Assembly: GCF_900187645.1 (NCBI RefSeq)
Contig: NZ_FYEE01000005.1
Coordinates: forward strand, 62,001-126,000
DNA: 64,000 nucleotides
Direction: 5' to 3'
Source: Pseudomonas sp. Irchel 3E20
Lineage (GTDB): Bacteria > Pseudomonadota > Gammaproteobacteria > Pseudomonadales > Pseudomonadaceae
A program made the position numbers and the translations under genes. Position 1 is the stretch's first letter. The number at the start of each line of letters is the position of its first letter. This document shows positions 1 through 8,595 of this stretch, piece after piece. The notes below the pieces were generated by a model. It had not been told where the DNA came from. It searched no databases and saw nothing but the letters and a program-made list of their open reading frames with translations.

Positions 1-2
1 TC

Positions 3-530
3 TTCCCCGAAGCCTTGCCAGCACCGACCTTCGGCACCCCGGGCCTGCTCTGGGCGTCCCTGACCCTGGCGCTGCTGGCGGTGCCGGTGGTGATCGTGGC
101 CACCGAAGAAGGCCTGGCGCGCATCCCGCGCACCGTGCGCGAAGGCTCCCTGGCCCTCGGCGCGACCAAGGCCGAGACCCTGTGGAAGATCGTGCTGCCC
201 ATGGCCAGCCCGGCGATGATGACCGGCATGATCCTCGCCGTGGCCCGCGCCGCGGGCGAAGTGGCGCCGCTGATGCTGGTGGGCGTGGTCAAGTTGGCGC
301 CGTCGCTGCCCCTGGACGGCAACTACCCGTACCTGCACTTGGACCAGAAGATCATGCACCTGGGCTTCCACATCTATGACGTCGGCTTCCAGAGCCCCAA
401 CGTCGAGGCCGCGCGGCCGCTGGTGTACGCCACGGCGCTGTTGCTGGTACTGGTGATTGCCACACTTAACCTGTCAGCGGTGTGGATCCGTAACCACCTG
501 CGCGAAAAATACAAAGCGTTGGACAGCTGA
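3..530 (+). CDS. pstA: PstA, phosphate ABC transporter permease (3' part only)
   Basis: The window opens inside this gene; the frame is open from base 3 to the TGA at 528-530. It is the C-terminal part of an inner-membrane permease of the high-affinity phosphate importer PstSCAB. A binding-protein-dependent transport signature is visible (EGSLALGATKAETLW... followed by a glycine-rich segment with ARAAGEVAPL), flanked by hydrophobic helices, with a last helix near the end and a short basic tail. pstB follows on the same strand, and phoU after it, which is the standard pst order. The N-terminus lies outside the window. Confidence 0.95.
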   Translation, partial: FPEALPAPTFGTPGLLWASLTLALLAVPVVIVATEEGLARIPRTVREGSLALGATKAETLWKIVLPMASPAMMTGMILAVARAAGEVAPLMLVGVVKLAPSLPLDGNYPYLHLDQKIMHLGFHIYDVGFQSPNVEAARPLVYATALLLVLVIATLNLSAVWIRNHLREKYKALDS

Positions 531-534
531 AGCT

Positions 535-613
535 GTTAGCGGCAAGCGGCAAGCTACAAGCCGCTTTTGCTCAAACCTTGTAGCTTGCAGCTAAAAACTT
601 GCAGCTAAAACGT
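535..613 (+). repeat. Intergenic repeat, copy 1 of a local family
   Basis: Begins with a GTTAGCGGCAAGCGGCAAG-type segment, then AAGCCG, and ends in two close GCTTGCAGCT / CTTGCAGCT motifs separated by AAAA. The same layout recurs at 621-690, in degenerate form at 1560-1641 and inverted at 7766-7845. It lies between pstA and pstB and is capable of local folding. No coding content. Confidence 0.7.
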
Positions 614-620
614 ACGTTTA

Positions 621-690
621 GTCACAAGCGGCCAGCTACAAGCCGCCTTTGCTCAAATCTTGCGGCTTGCAGCTAGAAGCTTGCAGCTAC
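621..690 (+). repeat. Intergenic repeat, copy 2
   Basis: Direct second copy right after copy 1. It shows CAAGCGGCCAGCTACAAGCCGCC, a TTTGCTCAAA core shared with copy 1, and two CTTGCAGCT motifs at the end. It abuts the ribosome binding site of pstB. Confidence 0.7.
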
Positions 691-705
691 AAACGGAGTG
701 CGACC

Positions 706-1539
706 ATGCAACACGAAACACACAGCCACGGCATCAACATGTCGGCCCTGGGCCGCGACAAGCAGAGCCTGAACCTGGACCAGGAAACCGTGGCCATTGA
801 AGTGCCCGGCCTGAGCCTGTTCTACGGCGAAAAACAGGCGCTGTTCGACGTCAGCATGAACATTCCCAAGCAGCGCGTGACGGCGTTTATCGGCCCGTCC
901 GGCTGCGGCAAATCCACGTTGCTGCGCACCTTCAACCGCATGAACGATTTGGTGGACGGCTGCCGCGTCGAGGGCGCCATCAACCTGTACGGCAACAACA
1001 TCTACCGCAAGGGCGAAGACGTGGCCGAACTGCGTCGCCGCGTCGGTATGGTGTTCCAAAAGCCCAACCCGTTCCCCAAGACCATCTACGAAAACGTGGT
1101 CTACGGCTTGCGCATCCAGGGCATCAATAAAAAACGCGTGCTCGACGAAGCCGTGGAATGGGCGCTCAAGGGCGCGGCGCTGTGGGATGAGGTCAAGGAC
1201 CGTTTGCACGAATCGGCCCTGGGCCTGTCCGGCGGCCAGCAGCAACGCTTGGTGATCGCCCGCACCATCGCGGTGGAACCGGAAGTGCTGCTGCTCGACG
1301 AACCCTGCTCGGCACTCGACCCGATCTCGACCCTGAAAGTCGAAGAACTGATCTACGAGCTCAAATCCAAGTTCACCATCGTCATCGTTACCCACAACAT
1401 GCAGCAAGCGGCGCGGGTGTCCGACTACACCGCGTTCATGTACATGGGCAAACTGGTGGAATTCGGCGATACCGACACCCTGTTCACCAACCCGGCGAAA
1501 AAACAGACCGAAGACTACATCACCGGTCGCTATGGCTAG
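706..1539 (+). CDS. pstB: PstB, phosphate ABC transporter ATPase
   Basis: Cytoplasmic ATPase that powers phosphate import through PstCA and takes part in signalling to PhoR through PhoU. The 277-residue protein has the Walker A motif GPSGCGKST at 63-71, the Q-loop Q118, the signature LSGGQ at 174-178, Walker B VLLLDEP at 194-200 and the H-loop histidine at 230. The ATG at 706 is chosen over an upstream in-frame start because CGGAG sits 7 bases before it and the upstream stretch is repeat sequence. It lies between pstA and phoU in the Pho regulon operon. The length is close to the family norm, with a short N-terminal extension. Confidence 0.97.
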   Translation: MQHETHSHGINMSALGRDKQSLNLDQETVAIEVPGLSLFYGEKQALFDVSMNIPKQRVTAFIGPSGCGKSTLLRTFNRMNDLVDGCRVEGAINLYGNNIYRKGEDVAELRRRVGMVFQKPNPFPKTIYENVVYGLRIQGINKKRVLDEAVEWALKGAALWDEVKDRLHESALGLSGGQQQRLVIARTIAVEPEVLLLDEPCSALDPISTLKVEELIYELKSKFTIVIVTHNMQQAARVSDYTAFMYMGKLVEFGDTDTLFTNPAKKQTEDYITGRYG

Positions 1540-1559
1540 TTGGGGGGCAGCTACGGGCC

Positions 1560-1641
1560 GCAAGCTTTAAGCGGCCAGTAAGCGCGGTTCAACGCAGCGC
1601 CACCGATCAACTTGCAGCTTGTAGCTTGTGACTTACAGCTT
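1560..1641 (+). repeat. Intergenic repeat, degenerate copy 3
   Basis: Fills the pstB-phoU gap. It has GCAAGCTTTAAGCGGCCAG at the left and the CTTGCAGCTTGTAGCTTG motif at the right, matching the ends of the copies at 535-690, while the centre has diverged. Confidence 0.55.
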
Positions 1642-1656
1642 TTGCGGAGCAAAACC

Positions 1657-2418
1657 ATGATTTCGAAGGAAGGTTTAACCCATCACATTTCCGCCCAGTT
1701 CAACGCTGAACTGGAGGAAGTGCGCAGCCACCTCCTGGCCATGGGCGGGTTGGTGGAAAAGCAGGTCAATGACGCCGTGACGGCGCTGATCGAGGCGGAT
1801 TCCGGCCTGGCCCAGCAGGTGCGCGAGATCGACGACCAGATCAACCAGATGGAACGCAACATCGACGAAGAGTGCCTGCGCATCCTCGCCCGTCGCCAAC
1901 CGGCGGCGTCGGACCTGCGGCTGATTATCAGCATCTCCAAATCGGTGATCGACCTGGAGCGTATCGGCGACGAAGCCACCAAGATCGCCCGCCGTGCCAT
2001 CCAGTTGTGCGAAGAAGGCGAAGCGCCACGTGGCTACGTCGAAGTGCGTCACATCGGTGACCAGGTACGTAACATGGTGCGCGATGCCCTGGACGCCTTC
2101 GCCCGCTTCGACGCTGAACTGGCCCTGTCGGTGGCCCAGTACGACAAGATCATCGACCGCGAATACAAGACCGCCCTGCGCGAGTTGGCCACCTACATGA
2201 TGGAAGACCCGCGCTCCATCTCCCGGGTACTGAGCATCATCTGGGTGTTGCGTTCGCTGGAGCGCATTGGCGACCACGCGCGCAATATTTCCGAGTTGGT
2301 GATCTACCTGGTGCGCGGCACCGACGTGCGCCATTTGGGCCTGGCGCGTATGAAGGAAGAAGTTGAAGGCACCAGCGCTGAAAAGGCTAATGTTCCGGGC
2401 AAAGCTGACGATAAGTAA
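1657..2418 (+). CDS. phoU: PhoU, phosphate signalling regulator
   Basis: Peripheral regulator linking the Pst transporter to the PhoR kinase; its loss normally makes the Pho regulon constitutive. The 253-residue all-helical protein has two PhoU repeats with conserved acidic metal-binding motifs (around ERIGDEATKIA in the first repeat and ERIGDHARNISE in the second). The start ATGATTTCG is preceded by GCGGAG about 9 bases upstream; the upstream in-frame codons translate repeat sequence and are rejected. It is the last gene of the pst operon and is followed directly by a strong terminator. Confidence 0.96.
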   Translation: MISKEGLTHHISAQFNAELEEVRSHLLAMGGLVEKQVNDAVTALIEADSGLAQQVREIDDQINQMERNIDEECLRILARRQPAASDLRLIISISKSVIDLERIGDEATKIARRAIQLCEEGEAPRGYVEVRHIGDQVRNMVRDALDAFARFDAELALSVAQYDKIIDREYKTALRELATYMMEDPRSISRVLSIIWVLRSLERIGDHARNISELVIYLVRGTDVRHLGLARMKEEVEGTSAEKANVPGKADDK

Positions 2419-2434
2419 GGTTGCCCAGTAAAAG

Positions 2435-2463
2435 CGCCCGGCCCTCTGGCCGGGCGTTTTTGT
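2435..2463 (+). terminator. Intrinsic terminator of the pst-phoU operon
   Basis: A perfect 9-bp GC stem (2435-2443 with 2448-2456), a CTCT loop and a T-rich tail TTTTTGTTT, 16 bases after the phoU stop codon. Confidence 0.93.
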
Positions 2464-2581
2464 TTGCGGTTTTTGAATTCATAGCACCCGCGAACGAAAA
2501 AAGTCCCGGCGTGACTGAAGAGTTTTGGCGAATTGCCATCAGCCAGCGTTATGCTTGCCGGGATTTTAAAAGGGGTGGTCG

Positions 2582-3478
2582 ATGAGTAAGGTCAGTGTGT
2601 TGGTGGTGGACGACGCTTCGTTCATTCGTGACTTGGTGAAGAAGTGCCTGCGCAACTACTTCCCGGGCATCAAGATCGAAGACGCGGTGAACGGCAAGAA
2701 GGCCCAGGCCATCCTGGCCCGCGAGTCGTTCGACCTGGTGCTGTGCGACTGGGAAATGCCGGAAATGTCGGGCCTGGAACTGCTGACCTGGTGCCGTGGC
2801 CAAGAACAGCTCAAGGGCATGCCGTTCGTGATGGTCACCAGCCGTGGCGACAAGGAAAACGTTGTCCAGGCGATCCAGGCTGGGGTCTCCGGTTATGTGA
2901 GCAAACCCTTCACCAACGAACAACTGCTGACCAAGGTCAAGCAGGCGCTGAACAAGGTCGGCAAGCTCGACACCTTGATGAACAGCGCGCCAACCAAGAT
3001 GAACTCGGCGTTCGGCAACGACTCCCTCAGCGCCCTGACCGGCGGCAAGGCCGAAGTGGTCAAGCCTTCCGCACCGGTGGTGCCGTCCAAGGGCCTGCTC
3101 AACAGCCCGCCGGTCAAGTCCGCTGCGCCGAGTGTCACTGGCGGTCGTGGCCAGGGCCAGTTGCGCCTGCCCAGCGGCACCCAAACCTGCGTGATTAAGG
3201 CCTTGAGCATCAAGGAAGCACTGTTGGTGGTTAAACGCACCGACACCCTGCCGCAGATCCTCGACAGCGCCGTGCTCGACCTGGAGCAGGGCGAAAACGC
3301 TGAAATCGCCCGCCTCAACGGCTACCTGCACGCGGTTGTCGCCCACGAGCCCAAGCCCGACAGCGAATGGCTGCAACTGACCTTCCGCTTCGTCGACCAA
3401 GATGCGCAGAAACTCGACTACATCTCCCGCCTCATTGCCCGCGGCACGGCGCAAAAGCACTTCGTCCCCGGCGCCTGA
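2582..3478 (+). CDS. Response regulator with C-terminal output domain (PilZ-like?)
   Basis: The 298-residue protein starts with a complete receiver domain (residues about 1-125). The acidic pair is D10-D11, the phosphoacceptor is D56 in LCDWEMP, and the conserved lysine is K108 in VSKPF. A linker rich in Ser, Pro and Lys (about 130-205) leads to a C-terminal domain of about 100 residues beginning GQLRLPSGTQTCVIKAL. I read that domain as PilZ-like only weakly, since a clear RxxxR signature is not visible. No cognate kinase is adjacent. The gene stands alone between the phoU terminator and a REP-like palindrome. The ATG is preceded by AAGGGG. Confidence 0.85.
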   Translation: MSKVSVLVVDDASFIRDLVKKCLRNYFPGIKIEDAVNGKKAQAILARESFDLVLCDWEMPEMSGLELLTWCRGQEQLKGMPFVMVTSRGDKENVVQAIQAGVSGYVSKPFTNEQLLTKVKQALNKVGKLDTLMNSAPTKMNSAFGNDSLSALTGGKAEVVKPSAPVVPSKGLLNSPPVKSAAPSVTGGRGQGQLRLPSGTQTCVIKALSIKEALLVVKRTDTLPQILDSAVLDLEQGENAEIARLNGYLHAVVAHEPKPDSEWLQLTFRFVDQDAQKLDYISRLIARGTAQKHFVPGA

Positions 3479-3482
3479 CCCC

Positions 3483-3510
3483 GTAGCAAGCGGGCGAACC
3501 CGCTTGCTAC
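3483..3510. repeat. REP-like palindrome
   Basis: A perfect 12-bp inverted repeat, GTAGCAAGCGGG / CCCGCTTGCTAC, around a CGAA loop, just after the response regulator stop. A partial copy of the same core lies at 52056-52075. It may also act as a terminator or mRNA stabiliser, but has no T tract. Confidence 0.7.
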
Positions 3511-3591
3511 ATGGACAGACATCCCTTGGGGCTTTTGCAGCGTGCCTGGTTCGCGCCATCATCGAGCCTTTGCGTTGAGGAGATGCCAGCG

Positions 3592-3912
3592 ATGATCTGC
3601 GAACTGTGCGAGGGCGTGAGCCAAGGCTTTGTCGAGGGCGGGCGGCTAGTGTGGCTGACCCAGGGCATCCAACTCACCCAGGTGGCCGACGACGCCACGG
3701 ACGAAGAACGGCGCTGCTATCAACTGCTGCTGGGCTCGGGGCTGGTGTGGAAAGTCGATCACCTGGACGAATACGGCCAACCCTGGCTGGCCCTGCAATG
3801 GAGTGCCGAGCACTGGGAAACCCTACGGCCCGCGCCCGGCAGCTTTCGCTGGGTGGACACGGGCGCGGCTTACCCGGTACTGCAATTGAACGCCGCCGCG
3901 CCGGCGTCCTGA
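3592..3912 (+). CDS. Hypothetical protein, about 106 residues
   Basis: A small soluble protein that begins MICELCEG and has a CxxC pair near its N-terminus and many Trp and acidic residues. No signal peptide or membrane segment is visible. Two ATGs are possible (3583 and 3592). The GAGGAG sequence ends only one base before 3583, so 3592, with about 10 bases of spacing, is chosen. I do not recognise a family. It sits between a two-component regulator and a peptidase gene on the same strand; codon usage fits a real gene, while the antisense frames look like shadows. Confidence 0.65.
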   Translation: MICELCEGVSQGFVEGGRLVWLTQGIQLTQVADDATDEERRCYQLLLGSGLVWKVDHLDEYGQPWLALQWSAEHWETLRPAPGSFRWVDTGAAYPVLQLNAAAPAS

Positions 3913-3992
3913 ACTTGCAACATTGGCCCCCTACGCTGATGGATTGCAGCTGCTAGGCTGCTTTCACGTCTTTTCTGACAGAGCGTCGTCCC

Positions 3993-4889
3993 ATGTTCGC
4001 GCGCGTGCTTGTTTTCTGTGGTCTGTGCCTGGCCGCCACTTGTGCGGCGGCCATGACGATCTACAAGTCCACCGACGCCAATGGCGTGGTTTCCTACAGC
4101 GACCGACCGTCACGCGGGGCCCAGCCGTTCGTGTTCCGCGACCGCATGGTTGAACGCCTGGAGCGCCAGGTACGCCTGGATATCAAGCAGCACAAGGGCG
4201 TGGACAGCGTGTTCGTGCGCAATGACCTGTACGCCCCGGTGGAAATCGAGCTGAGCTTTGCCGGGTTGAAAAATGTCAGCGGCGCGCCGCCGGGGCCCAT
4301 CCGCCAGATCCTGCCGGCGCGCAGCAACCAGCGCCTGGCGCTGCTCACGGCCACGCGGGCCGGTAAGCCGCTGGCCTACACCCCACGGCTGCGTTACTCG
4401 CTGGGCGACCCCTCAGGCGTCGCCCAGGCCTATCGCTACCCGTTGCCCTGGCGGGGGGGGCCGTTTCGCGTGAGCCAGGGCGCCAATGGCAGCTACAGCC
4501 ATTTCGGCGCCAAGAGCCGCTACGCCATCGATATCGCCATGCCCGAAGGCACGCCGATCATCGCGGCGCGTGGCGGGGTGGTGGTGAAAACCGAGAACGG
4601 CCAGAGTGGCCGCGGCACCGACCCGGCCGGCAATTTCGTGCGGGTGCTGCACGACGACGGCACCATGGGCGTGTACCTGCACCTCAAGCGCGGTTCGGTG
4701 AGTGTGCGCGAAGGCCAACGGGTGGCGGTGGGCAGCGCCCTGGCCCTGTCGGGCAACACCGGCAACAGCAGCGGCCCGCACCTGCATTTTGTGGTGCAGC
4801 GCAATACCGGGCTGGGGCTGGTGTCGATCCCCTACCAGTTCAACCAACCGTTGGGGGCTTTGCCCAACTTTGCGTTGGGCGGGCAGTGA
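3993..4889 (+). CDS. Secreted M23-family metallopeptidase with N-terminal DUF4124-type domain
   Basis: Probable periplasmic peptidoglycan endopeptidase or LytM-like factor of 298 residues. Residues 1-20 are a signal peptide ending CAAAM. A short DUF4124-like segment follows (IYKSTDANGVVSYSD), then a spacer domain, then the M23 domain from about residue 165 to 285 with GPHLHFVV, which supplies the second zinc-binding histidine pair. At the first site the usual HxxxD is not present: the aspartate is in YAIDIAMPEGTP and an arginine stands four residues before it. A nearby histidine in YSHFG may serve instead, as in some members of the family. It is convergent with the next gene. Confidence 0.88.
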   Translation: MFARVLVFCGLCLAATCAAAMTIYKSTDANGVVSYSDRPSRGAQPFVFRDRMVERLERQVRLDIKQHKGVDSVFVRNDLYAPVEIELSFAGLKNVSGAPPGPIRQILPARSNQRLALLTATRAGKPLAYTPRLRYSLGDPSGVAQAYRYPLPWRGGPFRVSQGANGSYSHFGAKSRYAIDIAMPEGTPIIAARGGVVVKTENGQSGRGTDPAGNFVRVLHDDGTMGVYLHLKRGSVSVREGQRVAVGSALALSGNTGNSSGPHLHFVVQRNTGLGLVSIPYQFNQPLGALPNFALGGQ

Positions 4890-4898
4890 GGGCGTTGA

Positions 4899-6239
4899 TT
4901 AATCGAGCATCAACACCTTGGCCAGGACGATTTTCGGGCCTTTCATCTTTTTGATGATGATGCGCAGCCCTTCGACTTCCAGCACTTCTTCCTCTTCCGG
5001 CACCCGCTTGAGGGTTTCGTAGACCAACCCGGCCAGGGTTTCGGCTTCGATGTGGTCCAGGTCGATGCCCAGCAGGCGTTCGACCTTGAACAGCGGCGTG
5101 TCGCCGCGCACCAGCAGCTTGCCGGGTTGGTAGGCGAGGATGCCGCGCTCGGTCTTGCGGTGTTCGTCCTGGATGTCGCCCACCAGCACTTCGAGCACGT
5201 CTTCCATGGTTAGGTAGCCGATGACATTGCCGTCGGCTTCTTCGACCAGGGCGAAGTGCGAGCCGCCCTTGCGGAACTGTTCCAGCAACTGCGACAGCGG
5301 CAGGTGCCGCGAGACGCGTTCCAGCGGGCGGGTCAGCTCAGCCAGGTTGAACGATTCGGGGATGTGGTCCAGGGCCGCCAGTTCCAGCAGCAGGTCCTTG
5401 ATGTGCAGCAGGCCGACGAACTCGTTGCGCTCAGTGTCGTACACCGGGTAGCGGCTGAACTTGTGGCGACGGAACTGGGCGAGGATTTCCTTGAGCGGCG
5501 CGTTGAACTCGATGCTCACCAGGTCTTCGCGGGAGTTGGCCCAATCGACCACTTCCAGTTCACCCATTTCCACGGCCGAAGCCAGTACGCGCATGCCTTG
5601 GTCGCTGGGGTCCTGGCCACGGCTGGAGTGCAGGATCAGCTTGAGTTCTTCGCGGCTGTAGTGGTGTTCGTGGTGCGGGCCGGGCTCGCCTTGGCCGGCG
5701 ATGCGCAAAATGGCGTTGGCGCTGGCGTTGAGCAGGTAGATGGCCGGGTACATGGCCCAGTAGAACAGGTACAGCGGCACGGCAGTCCACAGCGACAGCA
5801 GCTCGGGTTTGCGGATCGCCCAGGACTTGGGCGCCAACTCGCCGACCACGATGTGCAGGTACGAAATGATGAAGAACGCGGTAAAGAACGACACGCCTTT
5901 GACCACTTCAGCCGATTCCACACCCACGGCGCTGAGCAGCGGCTCCAGGATGTGGGCGAACGCCGGTTCACCGACCCAGCCCAGGCCCAGGGAGGCGAGG
6001 GTGATACCCAGTTGGCAGGCCGACAGGTAGGCGTCGAGTTGGCTGTGCACGGTGCGCAGGATGTGCCCGCGCCAGCCATTCTGCTCGGCGATGGCCTCTA
6101 CGCGGGTCGAGCGCAACTTGACCATGGCGAACTCGGCCGCAACGAAGAAGCCGTTGAGCAGAACCAGGACAAGTGCAAAAAGAATCATGCCGAAATCGGC
6201 GAACAGTGTTGCGAAGGTCAAGCCAGGGGAAGGGTCCAT
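4899..6239 (-). CDS. CorC/HlyC-type (CNNM) membrane protein with CBS pair
   Basis: The protein has an N-terminal four-helix DUF21/CNNM transmembrane domain (about residues 10-200; NGFFVAAEFAMVKLR is typical), a CBS-domain pair (about 215-335) and a C-terminal CorC_HlyC domain. Such proteins are linked to magnesium or cobalt handling; the older label hemolysin is probably misleading. An upstream in-frame TTG at 6269 would add 10 residues, but the ATG at 6239 is preferred because the first membrane segment follows directly. Length is 446 residues, normal for the family. It converges with the M23 gene, with 9 bases between the stops. Confidence 0.9.
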   Translation of the reverse strand: MDPSPGLTFATLFADFGMILFALVLVLLNGFFVAAEFAMVKLRSTRVEAIAEQNGWRGHILRTVHSQLDAYLSACQLGITLASLGLGWVGEPAFAHILEPLLSAVGVESAEVVKGVSFFTAFFIISYLHIVVGELAPKSWAIRKPELLSLWTAVPLYLFYWAMYPAIYLLNASANAILRIAGQGEPGPHHEHHYSREELKLILHSSRGQDPSDQGMRVLASAVEMGELEVVDWANSREDLVSIEFNAPLKEILAQFRRHKFSRYPVYDTERNEFVGLLHIKDLLLELAALDHIPESFNLAELTRPLERVSRHLPLSQLLEQFRKGGSHFALVEEADGNVIGYLTMEDVLEVLVGDIQDEHRKTERGILAYQPGKLLVRGDTPLFKVERLLGIDLDHIEAETLAGLVYETLKRVPEEEEVLEVEGLRIIIKKMKGPKIVLAKVLMLD

Positions 6240-6380
6240 GATGGAGTTTTGCGGGTTCCGTCTAATCAAAAAGGGGGTGTTACGGGCCTGCTGAGCAGGC
6301 GCAAGTCAGGCAATGTAGCGGCTGATAGGGCGCTTGCCTAGTGGCCTTTAGGTGCTGCGGGCAATCTGGGCGACTTGCTG

Positions 6381-6409
6381 GCGGCCATCGCAGGCAAGCC
6401 AGCGCCCAC
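6381..6409. repeat. REP-like element
   Basis: GGCCATCGCAGGCAAGCCAGC is the core of a Pseudomonas REP-type sequence (CGCGGGCTTGCC family). It sits between phoR and the CNNM gene, just beyond the phoR stop codon. Confidence 0.5.
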
Positions 6410-6432
6410 TTGAGGCTGGCGCCTTAACCCGC

Positions 6433-7752
6433 TCAGTCCGGGTCGGCCAGCAACACCCGCGTGACCTGCGCCGGGGCGAAATGGCAGGTGAACGTGCTGC
6501 CGTGGCCCGGCACGCTGCTGATTTCCATGCGCGCGCGGTGGCGCAGCAGCACGTGCTTGACGATGGCCAGCCCCAGCCCGGTGCCGCCGGTGTTGGAGTT
6601 GCGGCTCGAATCGACGCGGTAGAAACGTTCGGTCAGGCGCGGCAGGTGCTTGTTGTCGATGCCGATGCCTGAATCCTGCACGCTCAGGTGCGCGCCTTGC
6701 TCGTCGCCCCACCAGCGCACGCGGATGTTGCCCTCGGCGGGGGTGTACTTGACCGCGTTGAACACCAGGTTGGAAAACGCACTGCGCAACTCCGCCTCGC
6801 TGCCCTTGAGCGCCAGCCCGGGGTCGGCCTCCAGTGTGATGCGTTGGTTGCGTTGGCCGGACAAGGCCTGGGCGTCGTTTTTGATCGATTGCAGCAGGGT
6901 ATCGACCGCCACGGGGTGGTTGTCGGAGGGGTAATCGGTGGCTTCGAGCTTGGCCAGCAGCAGCAAGTCGTTGAGCAACGTCTGCATGCGCCCGCCCTGT
7001 TGCTGCATTTGCTGCAAGGCGCGGCCCCAGCGCGGGTTCACCTCCTCGACGTTGTCGAGCAGGGTTTCCAGGTAGCCGCAGATCACCGTCAGCGGCGTGC
7101 GCAGTTCGTGGGAGACGTTGGCGATGAAGTCTTTGCGCATCTGCTCCAGTTGATGGATGCGCGTCACGTCGCGCACCAGCATCAGGTGTTCGTTGTTGCC
7201 GTAGCGGGTGATGTAGAGCTGGATACGCAGGCGATCGTTGGTGGGCGAGGGGATTTCCAGCGGCTCGGCGTAGCTGTCCTGCTCGAAATACTCCTTGAAG
7301 CGCGGGTGACGTACCAGGTTGGTCACGGGTTGGCCGCTGTCCTGTGGGGTCTTGAGGCCCAGCAGGGTTTCGGCGGCGCGGTTCCACCATTCCAGGTTGC
7401 CGTCGCTGTCGAGCATCACCACCGCGTCCTTGAGGGCGGCGGTGGATTCCTGCACGCGGTCGATCACCGCTTGCAAGCGCCCGCGCACCCGTTGATCGCG
7501 GCGTTGCAGGTGATAGATGCTGTCGAACACCTCGCCCCACAGCCCATAGCCATCGGGCGGTGGCTCGTCGGGTTTGTGCTGGCGCAGCCACTCGTGCAGG
7601 CGCAGGAGCTGCTTGAGAGTCCAGCCCAGGTACACCGCCAGGCCAATGGCCAGGCTCCAGCCGTAGTAGCCACTCATCAGCCCCACCAGCAGGCAACCGG
7701 TGGTTAACAGCAGCATGTGGCGGATCAGGGTGCCATGCCAATTCTGGTTCAC
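6433..7752 (-). CDS. phoR: PhoR, phosphate sensor histidine kinase
   Basis: Inner-membrane kinase that phosphorylates PhoB at low phosphate. The 439-residue protein has two close N-terminal membrane segments (about 10-50), a short linker, a PAS domain (about 95-195), the HisKA site H215 in FIANVSHELRTPL and a HATPase domain with N (FSNLVFNAVKYT), G1 (DSGIGI) and G2 (GTGLGLAIV) boxes. The start is GTG at 7752: GAAGGA lies 6-8 bases upstream and the next residues NQNWHGTLIRH match known PhoR. Upstream codons overlap a repeat and are rejected. It follows phoB with a 101-base gap holding repeat copy 4. Confidence 0.95.
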   Translation of the reverse strand: MNQNWHGTLIRHMLLLTTGCLLVGLMSGYYGWSLAIGLAVYLGWTLKQLLRLHEWLRQHKPDEPPPDGYGLWGEVFDSIYHLQRRDQRVRGRLQAVIDRVQESTAALKDAVVMLDSDGNLEWWNRAAETLLGLKTPQDSGQPVTNLVRHPRFKEYFEQDSYAEPLEIPSPTNDRLRIQLYITRYGNNEHLMLVRDVTRIHQLEQMRKDFIANVSHELRTPLTVICGYLETLLDNVEEVNPRWGRALQQMQQQGGRMQTLLNDLLLLAKLEATDYPSDNHPVAVDTLLQSIKNDAQALSGQRNQRITLEADPGLALKGSEAELRSAFSNLVFNAVKYTPAEGNIRVRWWGDEQGAHLSVQDSGIGIDNKHLPRLTERFYRVDSSRNSNTGGTGLGLAIVKHVLLRHRARMEISSVPGHGSTFTCHFAPAQVTRVLLADPD

Positions 7753-7765
7753 TTTGAATCCTTCA

Positions 7766-7845
7766 AAGCAGCTGCAAGTTTTGAGCTGCAAGCTTCAAGT
7801 TAGAGCGATCCGGCTTTTTCTTGCCGCTGGCCGCTAACCACTCGC
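7766..7845 (-). repeat. Intergenic repeat, copy 4 (inverted)
   Basis: Read on the minus strand it has GTTAGCGGCCAGCGGCAAG, an AAGCCG core, then AAGCTTGCAGCTCAAAACTT, in the same order as the copies at 535-690. It fills the phoB-phoR gap. Confidence 0.65.
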
Positions 7846-7853
7846 AACTGCCT

Positions 7854-8543
7854 TCAACCTTTTGTCGAAAAGCGATAACCAGTGCCACGCACGGTTTGCA
7901 CCAGGTTCTCGTAAGCCTCGCCGAGGGCTTTGCGCAGGCGCCGGATATGCACGTCCACCGTGCGTTCTTCGACGTAGACGTTGCCGCCCCACACCTGGTC
8001 GAGCAGTTGGCCGCGGGTGTAGGCGCGTTCCTGGTGGGTCATGAAAAATTGCAACAAGCGGTATTCGGTAGGGCCCATTTCGGCGGGTTTGCCGTCGATG
8101 GTCACGCGGTGGCTGATAGGGTCGAGCAGCAGGCCGCCGACTTCGATCGGCGCTTCGCCATCGGTGGGGCCGGCGCGGCGCAGCACGGCCTTGAGGCGTG
8201 CCACCAGTTCGCGAGGAGAAAACGGTTTGGTGATGTAGTCGTCGGCGCCCACTTCCAGGCCCTGGATCTTGTTGTCCTCCTCGCCCTTGGCCGTGAGCAT
8301 GATGATCGGGATATCCCCGGTCAGCTCATCGCGCTTGAGGCGCCGGGCCAACTCGATGCCCGAGGTGCCGGGCAGCATCCAATCCAGCAGGATCAGGTCG
8401 GGCTTGCGGTCGACGATGATGGCATGGGCCTGCTGGGAGTTTTCTGCCTCCAGGCAGTCGTAGCCGGCCATTTCCAACGCAACGGCGATCATCTCGCGGA
8501 TGGGCGCTTCGTCGTCAACGATCAGAATGCTCCTGCCAACCAT
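7854..8543 (-). CDS. phoB: PhoB, phosphate response regulator
   Basis: DNA-binding response regulator that activates Pho-box promoters when phosphorylated by PhoR. The 229-residue protein has a receiver domain with D10-D11, the phosphoacceptor D54 in LLDWMLPG and K106 in ITKPFSP, followed by an OmpR/PhoB winged helix (about 130-225) with [15 protein letters not shown] as the recognition helix. The ATG at 8543 follows AGAGG and gives exactly the usual PhoB length; an in-frame start 6 codons upstream is rejected. A Pho-box-like site upstream on the same strand (8596-8613) implies autoregulation. Confidence 0.97.
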   Translation of the reverse strand: MVGRSILIVDDEAPIREMIAVALEMAGYDCLEAENSQQAHAIIVDRKPDLILLDWMLPGTSGIELARRLKRDELTGDIPIIMLTAKGEEDNKIQGLEVGADDYITKPFSPRELVARLKAVLRRAGPTDGEAPIEVGGLLLDPISHRVTIDGKPAEMGPTEYRLLQFFMTHQERAYTRGQLLDQVWGGNVYVEERTVDVHIRRLRKALGEAYENLVQTVRGTGYRFSTKG

Positions 8544-8554
8544 GCTCAATCCTC

Positions 8555-8572
8555 TTGTCATTTAACTGTCTT
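8555..8572 (+). promoter_or_regulatory. Pho-box-like site, reading rightward
   Basis: TTGTCAT-TTAA-CTGTCTT: two 7-base half sites of CTGTCAT type separated by 4 bases, directed toward the secreted-protein gene at 8695. TAGATA at 8582-8587, nine bases downstream, could be its -10. Inferred from match to the known PhoB consensus. Confidence 0.6.
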
Positions 8573-8595
8573 GCGCCGCATTAGATAACGGAATT

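Noticed and set aside
673..1563. 296-codon frame antisense to pstB
   Set aside because: Same G+C artefact; no recognisable protein, and pstB is certain.
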